A DNA stretch of 64,000 nt from Campylobacter pinnipediorum subsp. caledonicus (GCF_002022005.1 NZ_CP017258.1:1488001-1552000); one strand, 5' to 3'; counted from the stretch's first letter, positions 48,014-57,963 are shown. The notes: generated by a model not told the origin, from the letters alone. Numbers and translations are program-made.

Positions 48014-49237
48014 TTAAATTTTTCTTATCATTTCGTATCTCTCGCCCGGTTTCATTTCTATTATCTCCCAAGGAAGTCCTTGTTTGTTTAACTCATCCAT
48101 AAATTCTTTGGCATTGAAATTTTCCATATTAAATACACCTTTGCCATTCCAAATACCTTTCGCTACCATCATAGAGCCTATCATAGCAGGAACACCTGTT
48201 GTGTAGCTAACAGCTTGGGCGCCAGTCTCTTTATAACACTCTTCGTGATCACATACATTATATATATAAACTTGTCTCTCTTTTCCTTGATGTATACCTC
48301 TTATCACACAACCTATATTTGTCTTGCCCTTTGTTCTAGGACCAAGACTAGCAGGATCTGGCAAAAGTGTCTTTAAAAACTGAATAGGCACTATCTTAAC
48401 ACCGTTATGCTCTACCTCATCAATACGTAACATTCCCACATTTTGTAAGCATTGCATATGCGTTAGATAGCTTTGTCCAAAAGTCATAAAAAATCTTATT
48501 CTTTTAAGCCCTTTTATGTTTTTTATCAAGCTTTCAAGCTCTTCGTGATAAAGCAGATAACTATCCTTTACACCAACCTTTGGATAATCCCAAGCAAAAG
48601 AAATCTCCATAGGCTTTGTCTCTATCCACTCGCCATTTTCCCAGTATCTTCCGTTTGCTGATACCTCTCTAAGGTTTATCTCGGGATTAAAATTTGTAGC
48701 AAAAGGATATCCGTGATCTCCGGCATTACAGTCTAAGATATCGATCTCATGTATCTCATCAAATAAATTTTGCTGAGCATAAGCACAAAAAACATTTGTA
48801 ACACCAGGGTCAAATCCACTTCCAAGCAACGCCATTGTGTTTGCATTTTTAAAGTTTTCATCTTTTTCCCATTGAAGCTTATACTCAAACTTTGCAGTAT
48901 CTGGATGTTCATAGTTTGCAGTATCTATATAAGGAATTCCAGCCTTTACGCAAGCATCCATCAAAGTAAGGTCCTGATAAGGCAAAGCCACATTTAAAAG
49001 CAAATCAGCACCTGTCTTTTTTATAAGCTCTACAACTGCATCGGTGTCATCAGCATCAATTTGCTCGGTTTTTATATCAACTCCAACTTTTTGTTTTATA
49101 AAAGCAGCTATCGCATCACATTTGCTTTTTGTCCTACTTGCCAGTGTTATGCTTGTAAAAACATCGCTATTCATAGCGCATTTAACGGTAGCTACTTGAC
49201 TTACACCGCCAGCGCCTATTATCAATATATTTGACAT
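48014..49237 (-). CDS. saccharopine dehydrogenase-family protein, carboxyspermidine dehydrogenase
   Basis: A 407-residue NADPH-dependent enzyme. IIGAGGVSQVATVKCA at the N terminus is the Rossmann motif, LASRTKSKCDAI the NADP loop, DTANYEHPDTAKF and LGSGFDPGVTNVFCAYA are hallmark segments of carboxynorspermidine/carboxyspermidine dehydrogenases. C. jejuni makes spermidine through this enzyme (Cj0172c as I recall) and a decarboxylase, NspC, not seen here. Gene stands alone on the minus strand with a 94-nt gap to rdgB. Confidence 0.88.
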   Translation of the reverse strand: MSNILIIGAGGVSQVATVKCAMNSDVFTSITLASRTKSKCDAIAAFIKQKVGVDIKTEQIDADDTDAVVELIKKTGADLLLNVALPYQDLTLMDACVKAGIPYIDTANYEHPDTAKFEYKLQWEKDENFKNANTMALLGSGFDPGVTNVFCAYAQQNLFDEIHEIDILDCNAGDHGYPFATNFNPEINLREVSANGRYWENGEWIETKPMEISFAWDYPKVGVKDSYLLYHEELESLIKNIKGLKRIRFFMTFGQSYLTHMQCLQNVGMLRIDEVEHNGVKIVPIQFLKTLLPDPASLGPRTKGKTNIGCVIRGIHQGKERQVYIYNVCDHEECYKETGAQAVSYTTGVPAMIGSMMVAKGIWNGKGVFNMENFNAKEFMDELNKQGLPWEIIEMKPGERYEMIRKI

Positions 49238-49331
49238 TAATAATCCTTTTTAAAAATTTGTGTGATTATATTATATTTAGGCTTATTTTAAAAATTTACA
49301 CTAATAAGCCAGCTTAATTCAAAAGCTAAAT

Positions 49332-49949
49332 TTATCTAGCAAACTTTTTTTGTAAAGTTTTTAGCACTATTTTTGCCAACTCTAAGCCCTTTGAGCGATG
49401 AGAAATTTCTAGTTTTGTCTGATAATCAAGCTCACCAACAGTCTTATCAAAACCATTTGGCACAAACATAAAGTCATAGCCAAAGCCGTTATCTCCACGC
49501 TCCTCATTAATCACATCTCCATACATAAATCCATGAGTACAAAACTCTCCAAATTTAGAAGAAATCGCTATACAGGCTACATAGTGCGCTTGTGCGGTTG
49601 TGATATTTAGTCCATTTAGCTCTTGTATGAGCTTTGTTCTATTGCTCTTATCTGTTGCATTTTCACCACTAAAACGAGCAGAGTAAATCCCAGGTCTTCC
49701 ACCAAGCACATCAACACAAATTCCACTATCATCACTAAGGGCTACAAACTCATCATCAAGTCCAAGCTCTTTTAGCTTATCATATACGGCATTTGATTTT
49801 ATAAGCGCATTTTCCTTAAATGTAGAGCCACTTTCTACTATTTCAAATGGTTGCATTATCTCACTTAAGGCATAAATTTCATAATCTTTTAGAAATTCCT
49901 TGATCTCTTTTACTTTATCTTTATTTGAAGTAGCTAAAACAATTTTCAA
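49332..49949 (-). CDS. rdgB: non-canonical purine NTP pyrophosphatase (XTP/dITP)
   Basis: A 205-residue housecleaning enzyme that hydrolyses dITP, ITP and XTP to the monophosphates and so keeps deaminated bases out of [42 protein letters not shown] (two halves) and [13 protein letters not shown] are the family motifs. Start is TTG at 49949 with AAAGG about 8 nt upstream; the canonical [10 protein letters not shown] start leaves no alternative. It is divergent from the MFS transporter gene, the same pairing as Cj1374c-Cj1375 in memory. Confidence 0.94.
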   Translation of the reverse strand: MKIVLATSNKDKVKEIKEFLKDYEIYALSEIMQPFEIVESGSTFKENALIKSNAVYDKLKELGLDDEFVALSDDSGICVDVLGGRPGIYSARFSGENATDKSNRTKLIQELNGLNITTAQAHYVACIAISSKFGEFCTHGFMYGDVINEERGDNGFGYDFMFVPNGFDKTVGELDYQTKLEISHRSKGLELAKIVLKTLQKKFAR

Positions 49950-50057
49950 TTTTAGACCTTTTTTTGTATTTTTAAAATCTCTTTATTTTATCAAAATGTT
50001 GTTTAAATTTAAAAAGTGTGCTAAAATTGACATTTACACAAAAAATAGGGAAGAAAT

Positions 50058-51356
50058 ATGCTTAAAAGTGTTTTACCGCTTAGTTTTATTGTTGGAAATA
50101 GATTTTTTGGCATCTTTATAGTTTTGCCAGTGCTTAGTTTATATGCACTAAAATTAGATGGTGCAAACGAAAAATTAGTTGGTTTTTTAATAGGTGGCTA
50201 TGCGATAACACAGATGATCTTTCAAATACCATTTGGTATTTTATCCGACAAAATAGGAAGAAAAAAAACACTTACGATAGGCTTACTTATATTTATAGCA
50301 GGCTCTTTCATAGCAGCAAATGCAACAGATATATATACGATGATAGCAGGCAGACTGCTTCAAGGTGTAGGAGCCATAGGGGCTGTCGTAACGGCTATGA
50401 TTAGTGATTGTACCACAGAAGAAAATCGCTCAAAAGCAATGGCTATAATGGGTATTTTTATAGGTATTGCTTTTTCAGCATCCATGTCATTAAGCCCTAT
50501 TTTAAGTGAAAAATACGGCATAGGTTCTTTATTTTATATAAGCGGACTGCTTAGCGTATTATGTATAATACTTTTATTTACAGCTGTTCCAAAAGAGAAA
50601 AAGATACTAAATCACAAAAATAAAGAAAAATTTTCTTTATTGCAATTATTTTCACAAAAAGACCTTATGATAATAAATCTCACAAGTCTTATACAAAAAA
50701 TGTTAACAAGCATAGCATTTTTAACCATACCAATTATACTAGTTAAAAATCTTGGATATCCTAAATCTGATCTATCAACAGTTTATGCCACTAGTACGTT
50801 ATTTGGATTTATTGCGATGGGCATTGGTGGGTTTATAGGTGACAAAAAAGGAATGTCAAAATACATTTTGCTAATCGGAGTTGTGTTATTTATAAGCTGT
50901 TATAGTGTGTTTAGTATTGCAAAAACACCATTTGTATTTATAGCTGGTGTTGTGATATTTTTTATAGGATTTAACTTACATGAGCCTATAATGCAATCTT
51001 GTGCAACAAAATTTGTAAAAACACAACAAAGAGGAAGTGCTTTAGGTGTATTTAATGCATTTGGTTATCTTGGAAGCTCCATAGGTGGCATACTTGGGGG
51101 ATATATACTTCACGAATACGGCATGTTCGAACTAGCTATACTTTGTGTTATTATATGTTTATTGTGGTTTATAGCACTATTAAACATGAAAGATCCAAGA
51201 GTTTTTAAAATAATAGAATTAGAAAAAGATGTTGATTTAAAAAAAATAATAAGACTAAAAGGTGTGTTTGATATATTTGCAGATGAAAATAATAAATTTA
51301 TAAAATATGACAGCACTCTATTAACTGAAGAAAATATAAAAAAATTATTAAATTAA
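50058..51356 (+). CDS. MFS efflux transporter, CmeG/YajR-like with C-terminal soluble domain
   Basis: A 432-residue major facilitator. Twelve hydrophobic segments; the loop 2-3 motif is GILSDKIGRKKTL and motif C region is GRLLQGVGAIGAV, typical of drug/proton antiporters. After the last helix (about residue 370) there is a soluble tail, RLKGVFDIFADENNKF and EENIKKLL, that resembles the small ferredoxin-like domain at the C terminus of E. coli YajR. Placement divergent from rdgB suggests orthology to CmeG of C. jejuni, a multidrug and oxidative-stress exporter; not proven here. GGGAAG precedes the ATG. Confidence 0.82.
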   Translation: MLKSVLPLSFIVGNRFFGIFIVLPVLSLYALKLDGANEKLVGFLIGGYAITQMIFQIPFGILSDKIGRKKTLTIGLLIFIAGSFIAANATDIYTMIAGRLLQGVGAIGAVVTAMISDCTTEENRSKAMAIMGIFIGIAFSASMSLSPILSEKYGIGSLFYISGLLSVLCIILLFTAVPKEKKILNHKNKEKFSLLQLFSQKDLMIINLTSLIQKMLTSIAFLTIPIILVKNLGYPKSDLSTVYATSTLFGFIAMGIGGFIGDKKGMSKYILLIGVVLFISCYSVFSIAKTPFVFIAGVVIFFIGFNLHEPIMQSCATKFVKTQQRGSALGVFNAFGYLGSSIGGILGGYILHEYGMFELAILCVIICLLWFIALLNMKDPRVFKIIELEKDVDLKKIIRLKGVFDIFADENNKFIKYDSTLLTEENIKKLLN

Positions 51357-51383
51357 AAATATATATTTATAATATGATTTTAT

Positions 51384-51411
51384 ACTTAATTTTTTTTAAA
51401 AAAAATTAAGT
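51384..51411 (+). terminator. terminator-like palindrome after the MFS gene
   Basis: A perfect 28-nt palindrome: ACTTAATTTTTTTT (51384-51397) and its complement AAAAAAAATTAAGT (51398-51411). It is A+T only apart from the C and G near its ends, so the hairpin is weak, but its position 27 nt after the stop fits an end of transcription. Confidence 0.5.
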
Positions 51412-51426
51412 AATAGTTAAAAAAAT

Positions 51427-51437
51427 TATAATATAAT
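51427..51437 (+). promoter_or_regulatory. probable por promoter (-10 element)
   Basis: Two overlapping TATAAT hexamers at 51427-51432 and 51432-51437, about 45-50 nt before the por ATG. Campylobacter sigma-70 promoters depend mostly on the -10 box, so this is a good candidate. The por leader also has AAAAGGA 8 nt before the start. Confidence 0.6.
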
Positions 51438-51480
51438 TTAAGTTTGAAAAAACAAATACCTTAAAGAAAAGGATACGAAC

Positions 51481-54400
51481 ATGAGTAAACCAACGAAACC
51501 AATGAAAACAATGGATGGTAATGAAGCAGCTGCTTATTCTGCTTATGCCTTTACAGAAGTTGCTGGTATTTATCCAATAACACCTAGTTCGCCTATGGCT
51601 GATTATACAGATGTATGGGCTAGCCAAGGAAAGAAAAATATCTTTGGAATGCCTGTTAAGATTATAGAAATGCAAAGTGAAGCAGGTGCGGCTGGTGTTG
51701 TACATGGTTCTTTGCAAGCAGGTGCTTTAACTACAACATATACAGCATCGCAAGGTCTTTTACTTAAAATACCAAACATGTATAAGATGGCTGGTCAGCT
51801 ATTGCCTGCTGTAATACATGTTAGTGCTAGAAGTATCGCGGCACAAGCGCTTTCTATCTTTGGAGATCACCAAGATATATATGCCTGTCGTCAAACTGGA
51901 TTTGCAATGCTTGCTAGTGGTTCTGTCCAAGAAACAATGGATCTAGCTGGTGTAGCTCACTTATCAGCCATAAAAGGTAGAGTTCCTTTCTTGCATTTCT
52001 TTGATGGTTTTAGAACAAGCCATGAAATACAAAAAGTTGAGCTTATGGATTATGCCCATTTTGATAGACTTGTTGATAGAGATGCTATAGCTAAGTTTAG
52101 AGATGAAGCTATAAACTCTGAAAGTCCTAAAACAAGAGGAACAGCACAAAATGATGACATATATTTCCAAACAAGAGAATTATCAAACAAATACTATGAT
52201 GCTGTGCCTGATATAGTAGCTGGTTATTTAAAAGAAATTTCACAAATAACAGGAAGAGATTATAAACCTTTTAACTATTACGGACACCCTGAAGCTGACA
52301 GAATAATAATTGCAATTGGTTCTGTTACACAAACATTAGAAGAAGTTATAGATCATCTAATAGAAAAAGGCGAAAAAGTAGGTGTTATAAAAGTTCATCT
52401 ATATCGTCCATTTAGTACAAAATATCTATTTGATGTTATGCCAAAAACTGTTAAAAAAATCGCTGTTTTAGATAGAACAAAAGAGCCTGGTTCATTAGGT
52501 GAGCCTTTATATCTTGATATAAAAACAGCATTTTACGGTAGCGAGTTAAATCCTATCATAGTAGGTGGAAGATATGGTCTAAGCTCGAAAGACGTAGATC
52601 CTGCTCAAATGATAGCTGTTTATGACAACCTAAAACTAGACAATCCTAAAAATGGCTTCACTGTTGGTATCGTTGATGATGTTACATTTAAGTCATTAGA
52701 GGTTGGAGAAAAAATTTCACTAAGCGACAAAGATGCTATAGAGTGCCTATTCTATGGTCTTGGTGCTGATGGTACAGTTGGTGCTAACAAAAACTCAATT
52801 AAAATTATCGGAGACAAAACAGATCTTTATGCACAAGCTTATTTTGCATATGATAGTAAAAAATCTGGTGGTTACACAAGAAGCCACTTGAGATTTGGAA
52901 AAAATCCTATAAGATCTACTTATCTAGTTTCAACTCCTCACTTTGTTGCATGCTCTGTTGCTGCGTATCTTGATATCTATGATGTTATAGGTGGAATTAG
53001 AGAGAACGGAACATTCCTTCTTAACTCTATTTGGGATGCAGAAGAAACAATCGCAAAAATTCCAAACAAAGTAAAAAGAATACTTGCTAAGAAAAAAGTT
53101 AATTTTTATATCATTAATGCAACAAAATTAGCTCACGAAATAGGATTGAAAAATAGAACAAATACTATTATGCAATCTGCATTCTTTAAACTTGCAAAAA
53201 TTATACCTTTTGAAGATGCTCAAAAATATATGAAAGAGTATGCATACAAAACTTATAACAAAAAAGGTGAAGCTATAGTTGAAATGAACTATCAAGCTAT
53301 AGACAGAGGTGCTGATGAGCTTGTAAAAGTTGAAGTTGACCCTAGCTGGGCAAATTTAGAAGATGAGAAAAAAGTAGAAACAAATAACTATGTTGGTAGT
53401 GAATTTATTGAAAAAGTTGTAAAACCTATCAATGCAGCAAAAGGCGACCAATTACCTGTTTCAGCCTTTATAGGATTTGAAGATGGACACTTTGAGTCAG
53501 GAACAACAGCTTATGAAAAACGTGGTGTTGGTGTAACAGTTCCAAAATGGATAGAAGAAAATTGTATCCAATGTAACCAATGTGCGTTTGTTTGCCCACA
53601 CGCTGTTATTCGCCCATTCCTTATAAACGATGAAGAGTTAGAAAAAGCTCCTCAAACAGTTAAAGATCACGTTCTAGAGGCAAAAGGTAAAGAAGTTAAA
53701 GGATTAAAATACAAAATCCAAGTTAGCCCTCTTGACTGTACAGGTTGTGAACTTTGCGCACAAAACTGCCCAAGCAAAGAAAAATCACTTGTAATGGTTC
53801 CACTTGAAGAAGAGATGGATAAAAATGAGCAAGTAAATGCTGATTATCTATTTAAAGAAGTTACATACAAAGATGATATAACTGGAAAAGACAATGTTAA
53901 AAATGTAGGTTTTGCTCAACCTTTATTTGAATTCCACGGTGCTTGCCCTGGATGTGGCGAAACTCCTTACATAACACTTTTAACAAGATTGTTTGGCGAT
54001 CATATGATAATCGCAAATGCAACTGGTTGTAGTTCAATCTATGGTGGCTCTGCGCCTTCAACTCCTTATACTAAAAACTCAAAAGGTCGTGGTGTAGCTT
54101 GGGCTAACTCACTATTTGAAGACAATGCTGAGTTTGGTATGGGTATGAAGATAGCTTCTGAAACTATGCGTCATCGTATAGAAGATATAATGCTTAGAAC
54201 AAAAGATCAAGTTCCAAATTCTCTTGCAGCATTATATAATGACTGGTTGGAGCGCAGAAATGACTCTGTTGCAAGTATGCAAATAGCAGATAAGCTTATA
54301 GAAATACTAAATCAAAACAAAGATGTTGAAGGTGTTAATGAACTACTATGCCTTAAAAAATACTTCAACTCAAAATCTCAATGGATAATAGGTGGTGATG

Positions 54401-55047
54401 GCTGGGCTTATGATATAGGCTTTGGTGGTCTTGACCATGTTTTAGCTAGTGGTGAAAATATAAATGTACTGGTTCTAGATACAGAGGTTTATTCTAACAC
54501 TGGTGGCCAAAGCTCAAAATCATCAAGAACTGGCTCAATAGCACAATTTACAGCTAGCGGAAAACCTGTTCAGAAAAAAGACCTTGGTTATATAGCAATG
54601 AGTTATGGCAATATATTTGTTGCTCAAGTAAACTCAAATGCTTCACAAGTAAATGTTATAAAAGCGATGTTAGCAGCTGAAGCATATAATGGCCCTAGCC
54701 TTGTAATAGCATACTCTCCTTGTATAGCTCACGGTATCAAAGGTGGTCTATCACAATCAGGTAACCAAGCTGAACTAGCAACAAAATGTGGTTACTGGCC
54801 AACTTATATTTATGATCCAGAGCTATTAAGAGCTGGTAAAAACCCAATCAAAATAACCTCTAAAGAGCCTGATTGGAGTCTTTATGAGTCATTCTTACTA
54901 AACGAAGTAAGATATAACGCTCTTAAAAAAGCAAATGCTGAGCATGCACAAGAGTTGTTTGATCACAACAAGGCAGATGCTCAAAGAAGATATCGCCAAT
55001 TAAAACGTTTAGCTACAGCTGATTTTAGCGACGAAATAGCCGAATAA
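51481..55047 (+). CDS. por: pyruvate:ferredoxin (flavodoxin) oxidoreductase, single chain
   Basis: A 1188-residue homodimeric enzyme that oxidises pyruvate to acetyl-CoA and CO2 and reduces ferredoxin or flavodoxin. Order of domains: N-terminal pyrimidine-binding domain (IYPITPSSPMADYTDVWAS), ketoacid domain II (residues about 265-420), an EKR-like segment, two 4Fe-4S motifs (CIQCNQCAFVC near 694 and CTGCELCAQNC near 752), and the TPP domain with the proximal cluster (ACPGCGETPY, GCSSIYGGSAP, LVLDTEVYSNTGGQ). Full length for the type. It uses pyruvate, including that from SdaA. A strong terminator follows. Confidence 0.97.
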   Translation: MSKPTKPMKTMDGNEAAAYSAYAFTEVAGIYPITPSSPMADYTDVWASQGKKNIFGMPVKIIEMQSEAGAAGVVHGSLQAGALTTTYTASQGLLLKIPNMYKMAGQLLPAVIHVSARSIAAQALSIFGDHQDIYACRQTGFAMLASGSVQETMDLAGVAHLSAIKGRVPFLHFFDGFRTSHEIQKVELMDYAHFDRLVDRDAIAKFRDEAINSESPKTRGTAQNDDIYFQTRELSNKYYDAVPDIVAGYLKEISQITGRDYKPFNYYGHPEADRIIIAIGSVTQTLEEVIDHLIEKGEKVGVIKVHLYRPFSTKYLFDVMPKTVKKIAVLDRTKEPGSLGEPLYLDIKTAFYGSELNPIIVGGRYGLSSKDVDPAQMIAVYDNLKLDNPKNGFTVGIVDDVTFKSLEVGEKISLSDKDAIECLFYGLGADGTVGANKNSIKIIGDKTDLYAQAYFAYDSKKSGGYTRSHLRFGKNPIRSTYLVSTPHFVACSVAAYLDIYDVIGGIRENGTFLLNSIWDAEETIAKIPNKVKRILAKKKVNFYIINATKLAHEIGLKNRTNTIMQSAFFKLAKIIPFEDAQKYMKEYAYKTYNKKGEAIVEMNYQAIDRGADELVKVEVDPSWANLEDEKKVETNNYVGSEFIEKVVKPINAAKGDQLPVSAFIGFEDGHFESGTTAYEKRGVGVTVPKWIEENCIQCNQCAFVCPHAVIRPFLINDEELEKAPQTVKDHVLEAKGKEVKGLKYKIQVSPLDCTGCELCAQNCPSKEKSLVMVPLEEEMDKNEQVNADYLFKEVTYKDDITGKDNVKNVGFAQPLFEFHGACPGCGETPYITLLTRLFGDHMIIANATGCSSIYGGSAPSTPYTKNSKGRGVAWANSLFEDNAEFGMGMKIASETMRHRIEDIMLRTKDQVPNSLAALYNDWLERRNDSVASMQIADKLIEILNQNKDVEGVNELLCLKKYFNSKSQWIIGGDGWAYDIGFGGLDHVLASGENINVLVLDTEVYSNTGGQSSKSSRTGSIAQFTASGKPVQKKDLGYIAMSYGNIFVAQVNSNASQVNVIKAMLAAEAYNGPSLVIAYSPCIAHGIKGGLSQSGNQAELATKCGYWPTYIYDPELLRAGKNPIKITSKEPDWSLYESFLLNEVRYNALKKANAEHAQELFDHNKADAQRRYRQLKRLATADFSDEIAE

Positions 55048-55054
55048 ACCTCAT

Positions 55055-55095
55055 TTGGTTGCACATTTAAGTGCAACCAACTATTATTATAAAAA
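55055..55095 (+). terminator. rho-independent terminator of por
   Basis: Perfect 10-bp stem TTGGTTGCAC (55055-55064) and GTGCAACCAA (55071-55080) with a 6-nt loop, followed by CTATTATTATAAAAA. It lies 8 nt after the por stop. Confidence 0.85.
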
Positions 55096-55492
55096 ATATT
55101 TTCCCCATAAAATACTGATTATTAATTTATCAAACTGAGCAAAAAAATATTAAAAAATAAATATCAAATTTAGATAAACCAATACGACAAATTAAACCCA
55201 GACAAATCAAGTAGTATAAATTTTAAGGATTTACAAGAGCTTCAACGCACTAAAAATCTTTCAAAAATTTAGCAATAAATGATAAATAAAAAATCAAATA
55301 ACAAAATCATAGAAGTAAATCACAAGGCTCTTAAAGAACACTACTTGTTTATTACTATTTTATAGGTGGATTTGTTAAGCCTAGAAGAAGTAAACGATTT
55401 ATTTTAAGCTATTTTGCATTATGAGACACATTAAAACAAATTATTTGATATAAAAATTAGTTTTTTACAAAGAAAAAATATAAATATAACAC
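55096..55492. other. A+T-rich gap with no intact gene, possible decayed reading frames
   Basis: About 400 nt between the por and autotransporter terminators. A 28-codon plus-strand frame starting at an ATG near 55278 (MINKKSNNKIIEVNHKALKE) and a later short frame with GFVKPRRSKRFIL are interrupted by stops. I recognise neither. No RNA gene is evident. Confidence 0.35.
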
Positions 55493-55526
55493 ATAACAAC
55501 CACCAACATAAATCAGTGGTTGTTAT
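55493..55526 (-). terminator. terminator hairpin of the autotransporter gene
   Basis: ATAACAACCAC (55493-55503) and GTGGTTGTTAT (55516-55526), a perfect 11-bp stem with a 12-nt loop, 14 nt after the gene on the minus strand. The minus-strand sequence beyond the hairpin is T-rich (ATATTTATATTTTTTC). Confidence 0.7.
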
Positions 55527-55540
55527 AGTTTATCTAGACA

Positions 55541-57757
55541 TTAAAACTTATAAGAAAGTCCTACAGTTCCATTGTAGTATTTTGATTCTGATTTAGCTTT
55601 TACGCCAAAGTTTATATTTGTAGATAGATTATCAGTTAGTTTCATCTCTGCACCTGTTTTAAGTGTAAAGAATGTATGCTTATCTTTTTTAGATGCATAT
55701 TTGATATTTTCTGTTGAGTTTACAAATGCTAGTTCTGTATCTTTCATACTTTTACGTAACTCTTTTTGGATACCTGGAGTTATGTATAAGAAGTTACCGT
55801 TTGCTATGTATTTTCTAAACTCTACTGCTGCTTTAGCTGATAGTGTTTTTACAGTAGTTCCTTTAAAGCTTACAGGAACTTTACCAGTTTCTTTAAAGCC
55901 TTTAGTACTTACATGGCTATATTCTAAACCAATCATTGGTTTCATAAAAGAGTTGTTGTTTGTATCAAATATATGACCATAATCAATACTTGCATCAAAG
56001 AATTTAGTATTATATTTACCATTAGCATCAAAGTCTGGGTTTGTAGTTACTTTTCTATCTAGTTTGTTTTTACCTTTACCATAAGATACTTTAGCATCTA
56101 TTTCGTTTTGATCAATATACATTCTAGTATAAGCACCAAAGTGGTAGTTATCTGATTTGGTTGTTAGTGTATTGCTTGATGACTTAGCATTAGTATATCC
56201 AGCATATCCACCAATTATCATATTATCAAATGCTTTATCATAACCTAGCATAAATCCATAAGTATTTGTATTTGCTTGAGATTTTAATTTAGCTTTACCA
56301 CCCATGATATTTCCCCATAGGTTGCTGTCATAGTTAAATCTATTTGTATACTCTTTTACTACACTTGAAAGAGTATCTGCATTATCTGCAAATTTATTAT
56401 CACTTAGATTTTTTATAGCATAAGCTAATGCTAGATCATCATTTAATGGATTGCTTAGTTTAGCAAGTCTTGAGTTTATAGCTGAACCAACACTTGATAA
56501 AAGTGTATCTACTGTTTTATTGTCTTTAAACTCTTTTGAAACTTCTTCTAATGTGCTATTTATATTTTTAGCTAAAGTAGCTATGTCTTTGGCTTTAACA
56601 TTAAGTAGTAAATTTTCAACCTCTTTATTATTAACAACAGATAATAAAGATGATGTTGTTTGAGCTTCATCTTTGTTTAGTTCTAAATTTTTATCACTTG
56701 ATATAGCCTCTGCTCTATCTTTTTTGGCTTTTTCTAGTTTTTCATCTAGTTCTGCTAAGGCTTTTTTTCTTGCTTCTGGGTCTTTTGCTAATTTAGCTAG
56801 TTCTTGGGCTTGTTTTAGTTCTTTTTCGGCTTGTTCTAGTTTTGGTTCTAAATCTTGTAATGCTTTTTCGGCTTCTTTTTTGGCTTGTTCTAGTTCTTGT
56901 TGTGCTTTATTTAGTTTTGGTTTTAACTCTTCTATTAATTTTTCTTGTTTTGTGATTTTATTAGTTTCTTCTTGGATTTTATCTCTAGCTGTAATTATTT
57001 TTTCTAATTCTTTTTTAATATTATCTGCTTCATCTCTCACATGTCCTATTAGTTTTATTAAACCTTCGCCATTATTATTGCCTATAATACCATTTAGCTC
57101 TTCTGTCAATTCTTTCTTTTTATCTTTTTCTTTTTCTAATTTAAGTTCGTTAAACTTTGCTTCAACAACCAAACCTATTTTATGTAGTTTTTCTAATATA
57201 TCTATTTTTTGATCATTGTTAATGCCCTCTTTATCTTTTGCTAATTTTTCGAATTTGTCATAAGCATAGTCACCGTCACCTTTTAAAATATCAATAGCTT
57301 CTCTAAGATCCTTTTTAGAACCTTTAAAATTCTTATAATTTAATTCCTGTAATGCACCGTATAATTCAACTTGTTCTTCAATTGTTTTATTTAAAATAGT
57401 TTTTGTTTTTCCATCTTTTTCAAATGCTTTTGTTTCTGCTTGTTTTTTTGCTTCTTCAGCCGCTTTTCTTTGTTCTTTTGCTATTTCTGCTGCTGTTTTT
57501 GCTTGTTGGGCTTGTTCTTTTAATTTTTCTACTTCTTTTTGTGGTTTTAAAATTTGATCTTTTTCTTTTTCAATTTTTTCTTTTTCTTGTTTAAGTTTTT
57601 CAAGATATCCATCTTTACTAGCTTCTTCTAGTTTTTTTATCAAGTCTGATTTTTCTTTTTGTGCATTATTTATTTCATCCAAAGATGAACCACCATAAGC
57701 ATTTATCGTTATCATTGCACCTATAATAGTTGCACTAGCAATCATTGAAATTTTCAT
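55541..57757 (-). CDS. autotransporter with coiled-coil passenger
   Basis: A 738-residue surface protein. Residues 1-22 are a signal peptide (MKISMIASATIIGAMITINA). Residues about 25-365 are an almost unbroken coiled coil rich in K, E, A, Q and L, without beta-helix repeats. Residues about 370-470 are a linker with INSRLAKLSNPLND. Residues about 475-738 form a type V beta-barrel: alternating strands such as YGFMLGYDKAFDN and a C-terminal phenylalanine (GTVGLSYKF). An adhesin or stalk role is plausible, not shown. AAGGAG lies 6 nt before the ATG. Upstream is a G11 tract next to a -10-like box, so expression may vary. The decayed gene at the left edge resembles its linker. Confidence 0.85.
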   Translation of the reverse strand: MKISMIASATIIGAMITINAYGGSSLDEINNAQKEKSDLIKKLEEASKDGYLEKLKQEKEKIEKEKDQILKPQKEVEKLKEQAQQAKTAAEIAKEQRKAAEEAKKQAETKAFEKDGKTKTILNKTIEEQVELYGALQELNYKNFKGSKKDLREAIDILKGDGDYAYDKFEKLAKDKEGINNDQKIDILEKLHKIGLVVEAKFNELKLEKEKDKKKELTEELNGIIGNNNGEGLIKLIGHVRDEADNIKKELEKIITARDKIQEETNKITKQEKLIEELKPKLNKAQQELEQAKKEAEKALQDLEPKLEQAEKELKQAQELAKLAKDPEARKKALAELDEKLEKAKKDRAEAISSDKNLELNKDEAQTTSSLLSVVNNKEVENLLLNVKAKDIATLAKNINSTLEEVSKEFKDNKTVDTLLSSVGSAINSRLAKLSNPLNDDLALAYAIKNLSDNKFADNADTLSSVVKEYTNRFNYDSNLWGNIMGGKAKLKSQANTNTYGFMLGYDKAFDNMIIGGYAGYTNAKSSSNTLTTKSDNYHFGAYTRMYIDQNEIDAKVSYGKGKNKLDRKVTTNPDFDANGKYNTKFFDASIDYGHIFDTNNNSFMKPMIGLEYSHVSTKGFKETGKVPVSFKGTTVKTLSAKAAVEFRKYIANGNFLYITPGIQKELRKSMKDTELAFVNSTENIKYASKKDKHTFFTLKTGAEMKLTDNLSTNINFGVKAKSESKYYNGTVGLSYKF

Positions 57758-57786
57758 TTTTTCTCCTTAAATAAATTTAGCTAGGT

Positions 57787-57803
57787 ATTTTACCCCCCCC
57801 CCC
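57787..57803 (-). promoter_or_regulatory. poly-G tract (G11) next to a -10-like box, autotransporter promoter
   Basis: On the minus strand eleven Gs (57803-57793) run directly into TAAAAT (57792-57787), a -10-like hexamer, and the autotransporter ATG follows about 30 nt later. If TAAAAT is the -10 box, the tract lies in the spacer of the promoter and slippage would change spacing. The promoter call is inference; the tract is directly visible. Confidence 0.6.
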
Positions 57804-57963
57804 TATTAAAATAAGCTAAATATTTAGAATAAATTTGTATATCTTAATAAAATTTTAAAGCAATATGCCTGACAAAAACAACAAATTCAAATTTGTATTT
57901 TAATGGAAGTATTTTATATGTATAGATAAGATTTCAAGCCCAAAAACTAGGCTTGAAAAGTAT

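Noticed and set aside
56673-57212. 179-residue serine/phenylalanine-rich plus-strand ORF
   Set aside because: Shadow of the K/E-rich coiled coil of the autotransporter on the other strand.
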